Below are positions 1 through 11,059 of a stretch of 64,000 nucleotides of DNA, piece after piece. The number at the start of each line of letters is the position of its first letter. Position 1 is the stretch's first letter. Made by a program: the position numbers and the translations under genes. The notes beneath the pieces are model-generated. The model was given only the letters and a program-made list of their open reading frames with translations. It did no database searches and had not been told where the DNA came from. The DNA comes from Kalmusia sp. IMI 367209 (Eukaryota; Ascomycota; Dothideomycetes; Pleosporales; Didymosphaeriaceae), in the NCBI GenBank assembly GCA_027946365.1, contig JAPEUQ010000001.1, positions 124,001-188,000 of the forward strand. Reading direction: 5' to 3'.

Positions 1-647
1 CGCAGTCGGCCCCCACGAGTGACCAATATGCTTTGCTGTGAACACCATATACCATGTGCGTACATCTGGGGATCGACCCACTAACATAAAGTAGGCAATT
101 GTGACATGTGCCGATCCATGCCCAAAATCCCAATTTAAAATGCAGGGAAACGATCTCGACGCCAAGCGAATGAGGCCCAAGGCTTGTTCTGCACGTTCCA
201 TGGATATTGCCCTGTCCCAGGTACGTTTGTACAAGGATGTTTATTGACAGCGGTTCCGCCTCGTTTCCAGGTCGATCTGGAATATGCGCGCTTAGAAGAT
301 GCTCGTAACGTACATTTACATCTGCAGATTCGATAGAACGCCTAACGCAATGTCTTTCGTGGGATTTTGTGCTTCCTACGGTCAAGCGAACCGGTGTAGT
401 ACCGCATCCCTCCTGCCGAAAACGCAAACACCTCCGATGTCTTAGAAGAGTCTGCAGACGCCATCTGCAAGCGCTCACAGCGTGGAGGCTTGGGGCCAAA
501 GCGATAACTGTTCTGTTGAATGTGAACCTGTGCTTACGCGGGGTTCAAAGCGTTACAAGAAGACGAAGGTTCGTAGTACCGTCCATCTGGTCTTTGGTCG
601 AACAAGCCTTTCCAGTGAAACTCTCCCTGGCTTCGTCCTCCTGCACA
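1..647. other. Intergenic, left edge
   Basis: I see no supportable gene. Open frames reaching into 369-844 are upstream extensions or alternative frames of the secreted-protein gene that starts at 648. The stretch presumably holds that gene's promoter, but no clear TATA box was found. Confidence 0.4.
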
Positions 648-1402
648 ATGAAGCTTATTTACACTGTCTCGTTGATCGTCGCCGCTCTGTCGCAACATGC
701 GGTGGCAGCTCCGAACCCATTACCGCTGCCAAAGCAGGAGAACAAAGGGATCCCACAGCGTTTCCGCGTCAAAAGCCAGCAAACGGTCGGCGGGCTCCAA
801 ACAACCACCTTGGAAGCCACGAATATGACCGCGCTCTACAGTAAGTTGAAATCTCCACCGTAGTAGGACCATCGCTCACAGGTATACCCAAAGCCATCCC
901 CGATGACCTTAAAAACTGGCCCTGGTGGTGTAGCTCCGACCGTAGCTACTGCGGTGCCAGCTGGGCTCCTACTACCGGAGAGTCGCAAGCTCTTGCAGAC
1001 TACCTTTCTGGACTCGGAGATCAGCAGTGCGAACTTTCACGTGCTCCAGGCTCAACTTCTGACGGCTACACTGTCATGGCGCAGGTCAACAGTCATGCAA
1101 AGGTCGGCTTGTTTTTCACGCATCTGGGTGACACAGATCGCGCTTATCGCGCCTCATATCCGTGCGTTCAGATTGGATATATTATGAATTCATTGATCGA
1201 AGCCTGCCAATGCAACGGAAGAGTTGTTGGTAAGCTGAACTCCCTCGCTTTTCTATAGGTCACGCTGCTAATTAGCAAAGGATCAACCCCATTGCCGAAC
1301 TGTTGGGTTTCTTCATTTGACTACACGGGTGACCAGAACTCGCCGCCAGGTGGAGGCAACGCGTATTCAGGTGCTGGTGTTGGAATCTCGCCGTACCCTT
1401 AG
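648..1402 (+). CDS. Secreted Cys-containing protein, effector-like, unknown family
   Basis: Three exons are inferred: 648-840, 882-1229 and 1281-1402, giving 220 residues. The 41-nt and 51-nt introns both have GT..AG ends, and reading frame is kept across both joins. The N-terminus starts MKLIYTVSLIVAALSQHAVA, a clear signal peptide. The mature part has about eight Cys (WWCSSDRSYCGASW, QQCEL, YPCVQ, ACQCNG, NCWVSS) and a Gly/Pro-rich tail ending in SPYP. I recognise no domain. Secretion, small size and paired Cys fit an apoplastic or effector-type protein, but that is inference. The start was chosen because it begins the signal peptide; the open frame extends upstream to 369 without adding anything protein-like. 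The 41-nt first intron is very short but is needed for frame. Confidence 0.7.
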
Positions 1403-1769
1403 AGCGACTAGTAATGTGAAACAACGTCAAGCGAATGGGATGGGGATGGAGTAGTGAAAATGGTAGTCAACTATAGTAGAGTAGGAAATGACTATAATAT
1501 TATTCGAGTAAAATCGTTCAAATTGGACTATACCTACGTGAAGAAACATAAACTTACCAACGACCAGTGGTTTAAATATTTTACATGAGAATTGTCTTCC
1601 GAGTAATGAAACTCGTAAGGGTAAAGAATTCAAGTTCAACTTCTCACTTGCTAAGTCCGTCTATATATCCTACAAGCTTTCGCGGCAACGAATTCGGACA
1701 TTGCAAATGCTATGGGAAGATTGTTCAGACATGGAAGCTGATGAAAACAGATTCTATAGCTCAATTAAA
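1403..1769. other. Intergenic between convergent genes
   Basis: This AT-rich 3' spacer lies between the secreted-protein gene and the UstYa-like gene, which run toward each other. Nothing else is seen. Confidence 0.4.
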
Positions 1770-2749
1770 CTAAGTACTAAACGTCTCTTCTGGCACAAGA
1801 AGTCCTTTTTGCATGGACGTCCTCTTTTCTCTGCTCCATGTATCAATCTGATCCCAATTTGCGCATTTACGCTGTGATTTAGAATGCAAGTCCAAGAATT
1901 GCGACTCGTTGTTCTTTGGCCAGGTGAAAGTGTAGAGGCTCAGATCACTTGAGCACATCACCGAGAGCCGTAATACCTCAACGCAATGATCTTGCAAGTC
2001 TATCAGTAAGGCATCCTTGATAGCTGGGGAATAATCGTCTCACCTAGATGCATGTACCAATAGTTCATGTCTTCCTGGTCCCACGTATTCTGCGTCCGGT
2101 GGCTGTATAAAAAGAAGCGCATTTTGTTCTACATTTGGCTGATTAGTCGAAGAGTTCAGAGTATTTTAAAGAGACAGGCAACACTCACCAGACAGTGAAG
2201 TTCATGATGAACGCCCAGGGCTGCTAGATAACCTCCACCTTTGACCTGTATGCTTTGCTCCGCATTGGCACCTTCCGCTAAAACCTCTTCTTTCGTCGCA
2301 TTGAAATACAAGTCTGTGCAAAACGTCAATCGCGAAGAACTCCATGTCAAGGACTACAGTACACACTTTGGAGTAACTTCTTCCAAGCAGCAGAGTTCAC
2401 GTCGTTTGGAGGACCCGAATACGACGTGTATTGTGTGAAATTTGTTGCATGATCGGTGCTCGTAACGCTTGCGAGCGTCGCTCGTAGTGTTTGCACTATG
2501 TATTCTTAGTAAAGTCGGAATGTGTCTATGTATCGTCTTCATACATCTGTTACTCTCTGCGAGAGGTGTCGGGGTAGTGAAAGGGGTTTTCCTAGTGATC
2601 AACGCTACTGCGAGAGCGACATGTAGTACAACGATGTATAGTGTGACGAGAACATAGATGCACTTCCGTCGCGCACTCAATCTTTTGTTGCGCACGCTGC
2701 TTAGCGTCTCCTCTGGAAGTAGCTTCTCTTCTTCTTCAAGCATCTTCAT
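1770..2749 (-). CDS. UstYa-like (DUF3328) membrane oxidase family protein
   Basis: Five exons are inferred: 2545-2749, 2367-2495, 2189-2313, 2044-2128 and 1770-1990, giving 254 residues. The introns are 49, 53, 60 and 53 nt with GT..AG ends. The first ATG of the frame is at 2749. Residues about 30-52 form a single N-terminal membrane helix (KCIYVLVTLYIVVLHVALAV). Then come a YSGPPNDVNSAAWKKLL segment typical of the family, and both diagnostic HxxHC motifs: HELHC at about 148-152 and HLDHC at about 180-184, the second followed by VEVLR..VMCSSD. UstYa-type proteins catalyse oxidative cyclisation or dehydrogenation in fungal RiPP and other mycotoxin pathways. The last acceptor (after 1991) was chosen because it restores the second HxxHC. 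The small secreted gene at 3195 is a possible substrate precursor. No tyrosinase or protease partner lies nearby, so the pathway is unproven. Confidence 0.85.
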
Positions 2750-3194
2750 CTCGGTGTTGGACAAAGTCCTCAACAATTGATACAGTCGGGGGGAGGGACT
2801 CTGTCCGTTGTCCGCTGTCCGCTAGGTGTGCGCGTTCTCGAATCTCCCAAAATCCTAGACCAGTCGGATCGGGGATGTGCTGTCCGCGCTAAGGTCACCG
2901 GTGCATGTAAGCTGATGACAAGGATGTATACATGGTGCATTCAGCCTTGCATGGCCGTGCATGCTCGGCTAGGAGGAAGTCTCGCCTGGAATCGAGAGTT
3001 GCACGACACTATGGAGCATGTGCTTGAATCGGCATCTCATCTAAGCGTGGCGTTCTTGGCCCCCGTTATGGCTGCAGCATCACATTGATTCTTTACCTGA
3101 GCTGTACCTTCATAGTTGACTGCATTCGTGGCCAGGAAACAACTTGTATAGCGCTGCTCTCCATACTGCTCGCTCCATAATCCAAGTCGCAAAT
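2750..3194. other. Divergent intergenic region
   Basis: This is the shared upstream region of the UstYa-like gene (left) and the small secreted-protein gene (right). Around 2800-2822 there is a short direct reiteration of a GTCCG(C/T)T unit. No gene is supported. Confidence 0.4.
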
Positions 3195-3537
3195 ATGCAC
3201 AGATTCTTCTCAACTCTCGCGTTCCTGCTTGCGCTGGCTATGTTCGCGAAAGCGATGCCGATCGCGAAGCCAAGTAGGTTTATCCCCATCACTGAGAACA
3301 TTGTTTCGACAATACCATGGCACATTTAAGCTCACAACTCTAGACCTACGCGAGATACATCTTTCTGAAGATTGCGAAGAGGCCGACAAAGTCATTAAAA
3401 GTATGCACATCCTCCCAATAATCTTCCAGGAACATACACTGATATCAATGTTAGAGAGGAGCAAATACGATGTCATAATTGGGGACTTCAATATCATGCA
3501 AATCCAGGCTCCGTGTTTTGGCTTCAAAAAGAACTAG
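3195..3537 (+). CDS. Small secreted protein with dibasic site, possible peptide precursor
   Basis: Three exons are inferred: 3195-3273, 3344-3400 and 3455-3537, giving 72 residues, with introns of 70 and 54 nt. The N-terminus MHRFFSTLAFLLALAMFAKA is a strong signal peptide. It is followed by an acidic spacer (SEDCEEAD), then VIKKR, a Kex2-type dibasic site, then a C-terminal peptide that starts SKYDVIIGDFN and ends CFGFKKN. The KKR is made across the second splice junction. It lies 445 bp from the UstYa-like gene and diverges from it. Signal peptide, spacer, dibasic cut and Tyr-containing tail is the layout of fungal RiPP precursors of the ustiloxin type, but only one candidate core is present where known ones are usually repeated. 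It could equally be a small effector or a chance model. Confidence 0.5.
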
Positions 3538-4809
3538 GGGCACAAGATTCTTGCAGAGCATATTCGTAGGAACAAAAGGTCCTAACAATAAATCCTAATC
3601 CAAGCCGCCAAGATAGGCCATGTACCAATGTATCAAATCCACAAAAATGATATGCTACATTACACAGATCATATTCTTTGCTGGCATTACGTTCACTTTC
3701 ATGTAACAAGATGATGATTTTGACTTCATTCTGTGTAAAACTCGTGATATGGATTCAATCGGATGAAATGCCGACGTCTTACAAAAGCATATGCAGGGTT
3801 GAGTAAGAACTCAATTTTTTGTTGAAGACCGATCATATGACCATGATGCACTTCGTACACCTTCGTATGCGGGGATTGTTCGTTCCGTCTCACAAAATAC
3901 GCGCATATGTCGCGGTGGTTGTATCGTTGAGGAACTACATCCGTAGTTGCATTTCTTGCTCTCATCCCACACACAAACTCTCATGCATAGGTCTAGATAT
4001 CAATCAGGAAGTACCTGTGTGCATGCTAGACTCAGCCTTTTCTGCGGTCTAAAAACGGTGCGTGATGTGGCCTGCAACGTTCTGTTACGCGATTGGTCAA
4101 GACAGGGTTGTAGAGCCGCTTTCATATATTAACCACCCATTGAACCATCTTGGCAAGTCAGCTCACCCACCCACCCTCTAGGCTGGACACCAAATTGATA
4201 GTCAAACCAGCGTAGTCCTAACCGTTCTGCGACTGGCCCCACATCGGACGTACAACTCGGAAGTCTTTGGGGCCAAGATATCACCATCGTCCAAGCTTAT
4301 TCGCGTGGCTGCGGAGCGACAAGCATGACCCCACTACCCGTAGGAAGACCATCAGGCCACAAGCGTTTGCTAAATTCTCATGCACACCCTATCGGTGGAA
4401 GTACCTAGCATGCGACACAGCCCCGGAAGGACTCGCAAGGGAGTGAGCGACAGTGACATAGCTAAGCGCCGACATCCTATCAAGCCTTCAGCCCAACGAC
4501 CCCAGATTTGGGAACTTTTGCAGCATGGCCGGCCAGGATCTTCGGCCTTGAACGGAGATCAAAGGTGAGCAAAGAGTGGTCTTGTCTGTGTTCTGCATGA
4601 GCGTATAATGGGTCTGATTTGCCGATGGGGGCTGAGCACGGGTGCGATTTTGGTTTGCTGGGTCGATACAGCCTTATATAAGGGAAGATCAGCTTTGCTG
4701 CACCGGGTTCGTGGTTCAGACAACCTTGCGCTGTTACACTGGGAGCTGCTGCTTTCTTCGCTACCTCCTTGTACCACTTCTCGCTTCGCAGTCTCGTTTC
4801 ATAGCCAAA
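3538..4809. other. Intergenic region
   Basis: No supportable gene. Several short open frames here lack signal peptides, domains or good splice partners. The right end holds the promoter of the SAT4-type gene. Confidence 0.4.
4675..4682 (+). promoter_or_regulatory. TATA box candidate for SAT4-type gene
   Basis: TATATAAG lies about 130 bp upstream of the ATG at 4810, followed by C/T-rich sequence before the start. The match is to the eukaryotic TATA consensus only. Confidence 0.45.
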
Positions 4810-6037
4810 ATGATTATTCACGCCCCATCAGTACCGACCATCATTGGTGTCATCACCTTTCTGCTCGTCTGCAATGTCTTCGCTGTGGCCTTGCGATTTT
4901 ATACTCGGCGAGCCTTGGGCCAGCGGCTTCAGGCTGACGACTGGCTCATGGTCCCAATCATGATTGGGACTTTTGGAGCAGCCGCTTGCCTGTTTCATGG
5001 TAGGTACAAACGAGTGCCAAACACGATCTATACTGATAAGTCAAGGTCTTCGAAGAGGATCTATGGGATACCGCTTTCAGCCTCCGATGGATGCTACAGC
5101 CGTGAAGGCTCGATCGGATGCCTACGCTGCAGAGTGGGTAATCGTGGAATCCAGGATGGTAAGACAAATTCTGTCGATGATTGGTACAATTGCTGACTTG
5201 AACAGCTTGAGTCCTCGTTCTTCTGCATCGTCATTCCGACGCTTGGTCTTATCAAGCTCGCCGTTCTACTTTTTTACCGTCGCCTGTTCGTCATTCAGAG
5301 GCACCTCAGTGACGCCCGCAACTTGATAATCTCCGGAATGATTGTCATTGTCATCATGTGGACTGTTGGATACACATTCGCCAAAGTGTTTGCTTGTGGA
5401 ACCAACTGGACGAGACCCTTCTATGACTTCGAATTCTCGATGGCTGTCTGTGTCGACACAATCAAGTTGGGCTACTCCTTTGCCATCTCAGACGTTATTA
5501 CGGATGGCCTCATCGTCTTGATTCCGATTCCATTGGTAAGCTAGATTAATTCCCAATCGTCCATGTCAAACATTGGTGCTGACTCGAGTGCAACAGATCT
5601 GGAAACTTCAACTACCAGTCGCTCAGCGTCTTGCAGTTATGGCTGTTTTTGCAGTGGGTCTCTTATCCATGGCTGCATCCATTGTCCGATTGTCAGTGGC
5701 AGTCTGGTTGCAGCACGTGACGTACGATCCTGAGTTCGATGAAGAACTCAACCTCACTGCTGAGCTCTTCTGGGGTCTCATCGAAGTTACGACCGCCCTT
5801 CTTGCCGCCTGCCTTCCCACTCTCCGGGCCCTCGTCAAAGTGCCCTTCATCAGCAGCACTATTCGCAGTCTCCAGTCGTTCCTTTCTATCGGCTCGAAGT
5901 CTCAGGGCTCCTCAGTCGACGCTCCAAAATCCCCACCTTTGCTGCAATTCGACTCTGCTGCCTCCGAGAAGGGAAGTGGACATATCGTCAAACAGTCAAG
6001 CGTTACGGTGTATCCTTCGAGTGTCGATGCGGTATAA
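4810..6037 (+). CDS. SAT4-type rhodopsin-domain integral membrane protein
   Basis: Four exons are inferred: 4810-4999, 5046-5158, 5206-5535 and 5597-6037, giving 357 residues, with introns of 46, 47 and 61 nt. About seven hydrophobic helices are visible, starting with IIGVITFLLVCNVFAVALRF and including CIVIPTLGLIKLAVLLFYRR, LIISGMIVIVIMWTVGYTF, FAISDVITDGLIVLIPIPL and LAVMAVFAVGLLSMAASIVRL. The family hallmarks are the RxYTRR after helix 1, the ADDWLM segment, and the IPIPL/IWKLQLP join, where the third intron falls. The C-terminal tail of about 60 residues is Ser-rich and cytosolic. This family includes PTH11-like receptor candidates, but no CFEM domain is present, so a receptor role is only a possibility. 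A second family member lies at 17234-18600. Confidence 0.88.
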
Positions 6038-6975
6038 AATATCAACTTATCATTCCGCGAGAAGATACTATGTAATGGTAACTAGGGGTGGGGGTACTTT
6101 AATGTATGATTCGATGTGACGAAATTTTCGTGACGGTGTTCAGACGGAAGTTCTTAGTCTTTAGCACGATACCTCATAGATCTCATTCTTCATTGGGCTA
6201 TTGGTGGGATATATGATGGGATATGAATACAAGCTGCATTCGCTTCAAAGCTTTTCACACAAGTAATATCCTATTGATGATCTCGTAGAATCTCTTTTTT
6301 TTTGACGACAAAAGATCGAACATCCTAATATTGCGCCTGTGTCTTTTACCCAGCGACTACTCTTGCAACATATTCTACCATCTTCTCAGGAAGTCCTCAC
6401 ATTGTGACTTAAGGTCGATTGAATTTTCGCTGCTAAGTCAGACCGCGACGCTAGGTATTATCACTGGCATAGAACTCACCGTCGATCCCAATATGAGCTC
6501 TAAAAGCGAGCCGACCGTAAGCGAGCCGTCCAAGGTGATAATTGTGGGTGTTTACAGATATATAATCTTGATAGTCTCATTTTTTCCGGTAGCATCAGAG
6601 ATATGTCGTCAGTGAGGATCTTACGCTTTGATAAGCGGCTGTAGAGAGAATAAGTGAAGTTGAGAACGGGGAATCATCGATGTGGAAATTAGCGTGCAAA
6701 GCAAGCGATAGACTATATCAAACTAGGAGCTAAATGGAAGGTTGGACCTATTTACTTTCTTAAATGCGGGACAAACTCATGCTAGAGCCAGGCGTGTATT
6801 CTAGATATTCGAAAAGTGTAAGATCTCGGTCACATGAAGGCGCGAAAACGGCAATGGTACTAATCCGAGATTGGTAAGTTCCACAGAGCCTGGCTACTGC
6901 CTGCAATCTGCCCAACTTCCTGCCACCCACAAATTGTTGTTTTAAACTCTATCGAAAACAAAATTGGAACTTGTG
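6038..6975. other. Intergenic region
   Basis: AT-rich. One 94-codon open frame (6331-6615) has no recognisable features and is not called. Nothing else is seen. Confidence 0.4.
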
Positions 6976-8355
6976 ATGGATGGAAAACCTGCGGGGGGAA
7001 AAACGGACGCAATTTTGCCATCAGCCACTTTAGACAATGACCCTCGTCTGGATCCTGTGCGAGAAGGCGTGTTTCCGTTCATGGCTTTACCCAGAGGTAT
7101 TCAATACATACCCGAACGTGCAGCGAGCCGGTACTGATCTATCTTATAAAGCTTCGTGACAACATCTATGAGTTTGCCACAATGTACAAAAATCCTGTCT
7201 CCGAGGAGAGCGTGATGATCTTCCATCATCCTTCAGCTTTTCAGGAAGACTCAGGCCTCGAGCGCATCACTGGTAGCGCAGCTAACTCAAATTGCGACGG
7301 TTCCAGGGGCCTTGTCCTAGTTTGCCGTCAAATATACGAAGAGTATCGCTCATGCAACATAAGCCCATCCAAGATATCTATGCAAATCAATTTTGTCAAC
7401 GATATTTCTAGACATGCCTCAAGACTCCTAAAATAATCAAAGAAGAAATTCTTCTGACGATATTTGGAGGTCCAATAGTGCAAATGAAGCGTCCAGTCGG
7501 CCCCACGCCACCTATGGTCGATGTGCTGCCATTGGTCAATCTAAGTCTCTGTGAGCCAAATTTCAAGCTTTCATATAGGTCAAGCCTCCTAGGAAAAGCC
7601 CTCATTGAAGACAGGAAAGCGCTAATGATCCGGCTGACTACGCTTCAAACAGAAGCTCTATCCTTGCCGACACGATCAATCCTATCTACGGACTCTTTGT
7701 CACGGCCAAATTCAATCATATCACTACCCGCCCTCCTAAATCTCATAATTATACAGACTCATTGGACTGGAAGCCCTACCTTTTGCAGTCGTACGATACT
7801 CTTGGTTTCGTCTTTGATTCAAGTAATGCTCCCCCGTGAATTGACGGAAAATGGGTCTACACTACCAATATCAGAACACAGATCAGTGATATTGAGCGCG
7901 GAGCCATTAGTTCTAAGTATTTGAATGAGAATGACGCACAACGAATTGAATTCTACAAGTTGATGGGGTGGGATCAAGTGTTAGCAACAAGGAAAGTATG
8001 GGTGGCTCCGGAAAAACAGGAAGATTTGCATGTGCCACTAACCATTAGAGACAACCAAAGATGGTTATGGGATCACTAAGAGGACAAAGACGAATGGTCC
8101 GATACGGATCCCTCTTGGCTTTCCGTCGAGACCGAGAAAGAAGACGAGGAGTCAGAGTCGGAAGACGAAGAAGATCAAGACATTAGGGGAGAGCTTAGAG
8201 AGGTTTTAGGCGGGTTGCGAGAGCCGCACCAACTGTGGTGGGCGCAACTCCTCCGCATATGTGGACATCGTAGGATTGGAACGCAAAATTGCACAATGTC
8301 AGCTTTTTATCGTTATCATATGGCTTGGAAGAATGTGTTGGTAGAATCATTTTAA
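6976..8355 (+). pseudogene. Decayed F-box/2EXR-like gene
   Basis: A protein-like trail can be followed but not in one frame. It starts at ATG 6976 and reaches FPFMALPR, a splice donor near 7097, then LRDNIYEFA from about 7152, which would complete the LPRELRDNIYEFA segment typical of fungal F-box/2EXR proteins. Next come RGLVLVCRQIYEEYR and, in other frames, a long segment with WKPYLLQSYDTLGFVFDSS, RIEFYKLMGWDQV and an acidic ESESEDEEDQD stretch, ending ENVLVESF-like at 8355 (WKNVLVESF). It is interrupted by TGA near 7605 and 7838, TAA near 8080, at least one frame change near 7410-7440, and a splice acceptor that reads TATAA where TATAG would keep frame. All the point lesions can be explained by C-to-T or G-to-A changes. 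The function of the intact ancestor is unknown. Confidence 0.55.
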
Positions 8356-8810
8356 TAAGACCTTTGAGTTCCTATTGTAGGCATCAAATCATCAATCAAC
8401 TAACTCAATAGCCGAGCAATAGTTAGAGCTGTTGCATAGAGACATTTACAATCGTATTTTCTACTCGCCAACCAAATTCCATGAACCTAAGATGAGCTTT
8501 GTCAGTGACTCTGTCTCATTAGAGTCAGGCAGGATCGCTCAAAACGACTCTTTGATCTTTATTCTCTTTCGCATATACCACATAATAATTCAGTACATCA
8601 TGGGTCCCCAAACTCTTGTCATAGCTTGTTAGTCCACAGTTGCCTACTGAAGTCAAAATAAAATAAGTCTGACACTTTTCTAACTTTGAATCAGCTTGCG
8701 CAATGACTCATCGTGCAATGCATCCCCAGATATATACCCTAGTCCCTTACGTCAAAATGCAATAACCTTAGACCACCATTGCCAATCATACTTCTGATGA
8801 TGCAGTGCCC
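8356..8810. other. Intergenic between convergent loci
   Basis: AT-rich 3' spacer between the decayed gene and the F-box-like gene. Nothing else is recognised. Confidence 0.4.
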
Positions 8811-9665
8811 CTAGTTGTCGCGAAACTGCACAATCGACTTGGCGATATCCGTGATCTCATCCACTACCGTAATGTCAAAGTTGCCCAAATCACTTAGAGT
8901 CTCCACTGACACAACGCCTTTGCAATTGAAGCGCCAGATTTCTTCCGAGAATTGTCCCCTAAGAAATTCCAACAAATCATCTAAGCCATCGTGATCATCG
9001 GCTACAACGATGAAATAGTCCCACTGAAATTGAATGTCGACGTATTTGAGGTTCGTAAAACCGTAGGTTCCGCTTGCGAGATCGTACAGATCTAATAGCC
9101 TATCAGGACACATGCTAACCTTGATATCGAGCCTCCGGATGTAGATTTGATTCTTTGGGTACCAGAATGTGTTGAATCTCAAGAGGTTGAGCTTGAAAAC
9201 ATTGGCCTTGTAGAAAGCATCCTTTGCCAGCAACGCGATGGCTGGTCCCATCTTGAGATGACGCCTGAGCTGAGACGAAGTCCAACCGTCACCGCCGGCG
9301 TTAGGTGCTTGCGATGAATCTACCACCTGGGATTCCCGCGAGCTGTGTTCAAGGATAAGCAACTTCACCTCGATAGGAATATCGTTCCATCCCCGCACAA
9401 AGTTGGGTGTTAGGTTATCGATGGGCAGTAAATGCATGAGCATGCGAGATTGGATCTTAATCGGCCCCTCTGCGGAGATGAACGTGGAACTGTCTGCGCT
9501 TTGCTCAGAGAGCTCGTGTGGGCGAAGCTCAACTTCGTAGGAGCACCGAATGGTGATCGGCGTGTTCGGTTTCAAGATGAAGCATGTCTTTAGGTCGACA
9601 ACCTCTTCGACATCGTCTGAAGTGTCTGTCATCTTGATTCGAGGGATTTCCTTGTCGAGGCTCAT
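8811..9665 (-). CDS. F-box-like protein, dispersed family
   Basis: A single exon encodes 284 residues from ATG 9665. Near residue 92 there is an F-box-like segment (GWNDIPIEVKLLILEHSSR), followed by LRRHLKMGPAIALLAKDAFY and a C-terminal region with LRR-like hydrophobic spacing (IYIRRLDIKVS, FTNLKYVDIQF). The N-terminal part includes FILKPNTPITIRCSYEVEL. The same order of segments (PNTP..LEV, GW..LP.E.K..IL, L..H.KM.P...ALA) is seen in the broken copy at 52440-53149, so this is one member of a dispersed family. F-box proteins usually recruit substrates to SCF ubiquitin ligases, but this F-box is divergent and the role is not established. Confidence 0.65.
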   Translation of the reverse strand: MSLDKEIPRIKMTDTSDDVEEVVDLKTCFILKPNTPITIRCSYEVELRPHELSEQSADSSTFISAEGPIKIQSRMLMHLLPIDNLTPNFVRGWNDIPIEVKLLILEHSSRESQVVDSSQAPNAGGDGWTSSQLRRHLKMGPAIALLAKDAFYKANVFKLNLLRFNTFWYPKNQIYIRRLDIKVSMCPDRLLDLYDLASGTYGFTNLKYVDIQFQWDYFIVVADDHDGLDDLLEFLRGQFSEEIWRFNCKGVVSVETLSDLGNFDITVVDEITDIAKSIVQFRDN

Positions 9666-11059
9666 TCTAATTGAACTCTCAATGGGGTTGATGTAGAGTC
9701 TCCTTGACGCATTAGGATAGGTACCTATATGTAACAGGTAAGATTCAAAATCTTGGCAAAGGTTTTAGTCATTCACTAAGTACCACGCTATTCTAAATCA
9801 GTGACGATTCTACTGACCTAATCCAATGTCATAGACGTGTATAGCTCAGGCGCTGCAACTCCCACTACCCATACGGCTCTTACTACCCAATGGCAACGCA
9901 AGTATGCGGCTCAACTCCCCTCAACCTAGTACTTCGACAATGTTGACATGGATCTTAATACAACACAGACACGCGGCAAAGGCAAGAACACGGTAGTAAC
10001 CGGAAACATATTCGAAAACCTCCTCTGTTTTAGTGGATATCTGATCTTACGGAGGTCTATTCCACTCTTCAGCCGCCCACACCACAACTATTCAGTCTAT
10101 GTATGATATGTGTATCTAGCCCTCGGCGCCATTAAAATCTTTATCGGATAGATTAAGCTACCGTACTAGCTCAAAATGGGGATTCTTGAGAGGGATATCA
10201 TCAAAGACGAGATTATCGACACTGACGACATCGGCTCTCAAGCTCAGCCCAGCTGCAAGTCGCTTGAACACTCGTACTATCGCCGTCCCTTTATGAAACC
10301 GGATAATGCGTCTTTCTATCGCGAGATCTTGTAAGGTGAACATGCTTTCGTTGCTCAATACAGCCCTAGACGACATAATAGGCTTTAGCGGATCTCCCTG
10401 CTTTAGACTACCGCCTAAGGCTCAGAAGGTGGATTCTGGAGGTAAACGTAGCAGTCTTTTTTCTGGCTGATTTGGAAATACTTATAACCACTCTTATAAG
10501 TATGTACTAAAATCACAAAACTTCAGAGCTACAGTATATGCTTCTACTCTACGCACCAAATAGATGGCTCGAATCCAGCTCTGGGAGATAATATTGACGA
10601 CAAAGGTCAAGAGCGTACTGCAGATAGCTTGGTACTCTAAAGGGTTGCTATTATTATTATGTGGAGGTGGTACACTCTACAACGATGACTATCATTTTGT
10701 ATGACAGGCTGTAGGAGATAGCGTCGGCTTCGTCGAGAAACATCGCTCAAATTCCAGAAGCACAGGTATGAATTGAACATGAATTGGTGATTGTCTGCTA
10801 GACTCCGGGTTATAATGCCAATTTCAATCTCGACTATGTAAGTATGTGGACACTAGGTGGTGAGCAACTGAAGCAAACTATCACATGAAGCGTCATATTG
10901 CACTCTTTCCAATAAGATCAATAAGCCGTAGCTCAGATTCGCGATTGTAAACAAATGTTTTGATAAGCGTAGGTAGCTCAGACCTTCTTACACTCAAAGC
11001 GCGATGGTAGCGAAGCAACTTCGACTTTGGCGAAATGCTTACATCATGCCCTTACGTAT
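9666..11059. other. Intergenic region
   Basis: No supportable gene. A 72-codon minus-strand open frame at 10158-10376 is too short and featureless to call. Near 10480-10500 the heptamer CTTATAA and CTTATAAG recur a few bases apart. The right end is the 3' flank of the symporter gene. Confidence 0.4.

Noticed and set aside
2000..2043. Alternative last acceptor in the UstYa-like gene (44-nt intron)
   Set aside because: It keeps frame but inserts three residues that destroy the second HxxHC motif; the acceptor at 1991 restores it.
10158..10376. Minus-strand 72-codon frame
   Set aside because: Too short, no domain, no neighbours suggesting a split gene.
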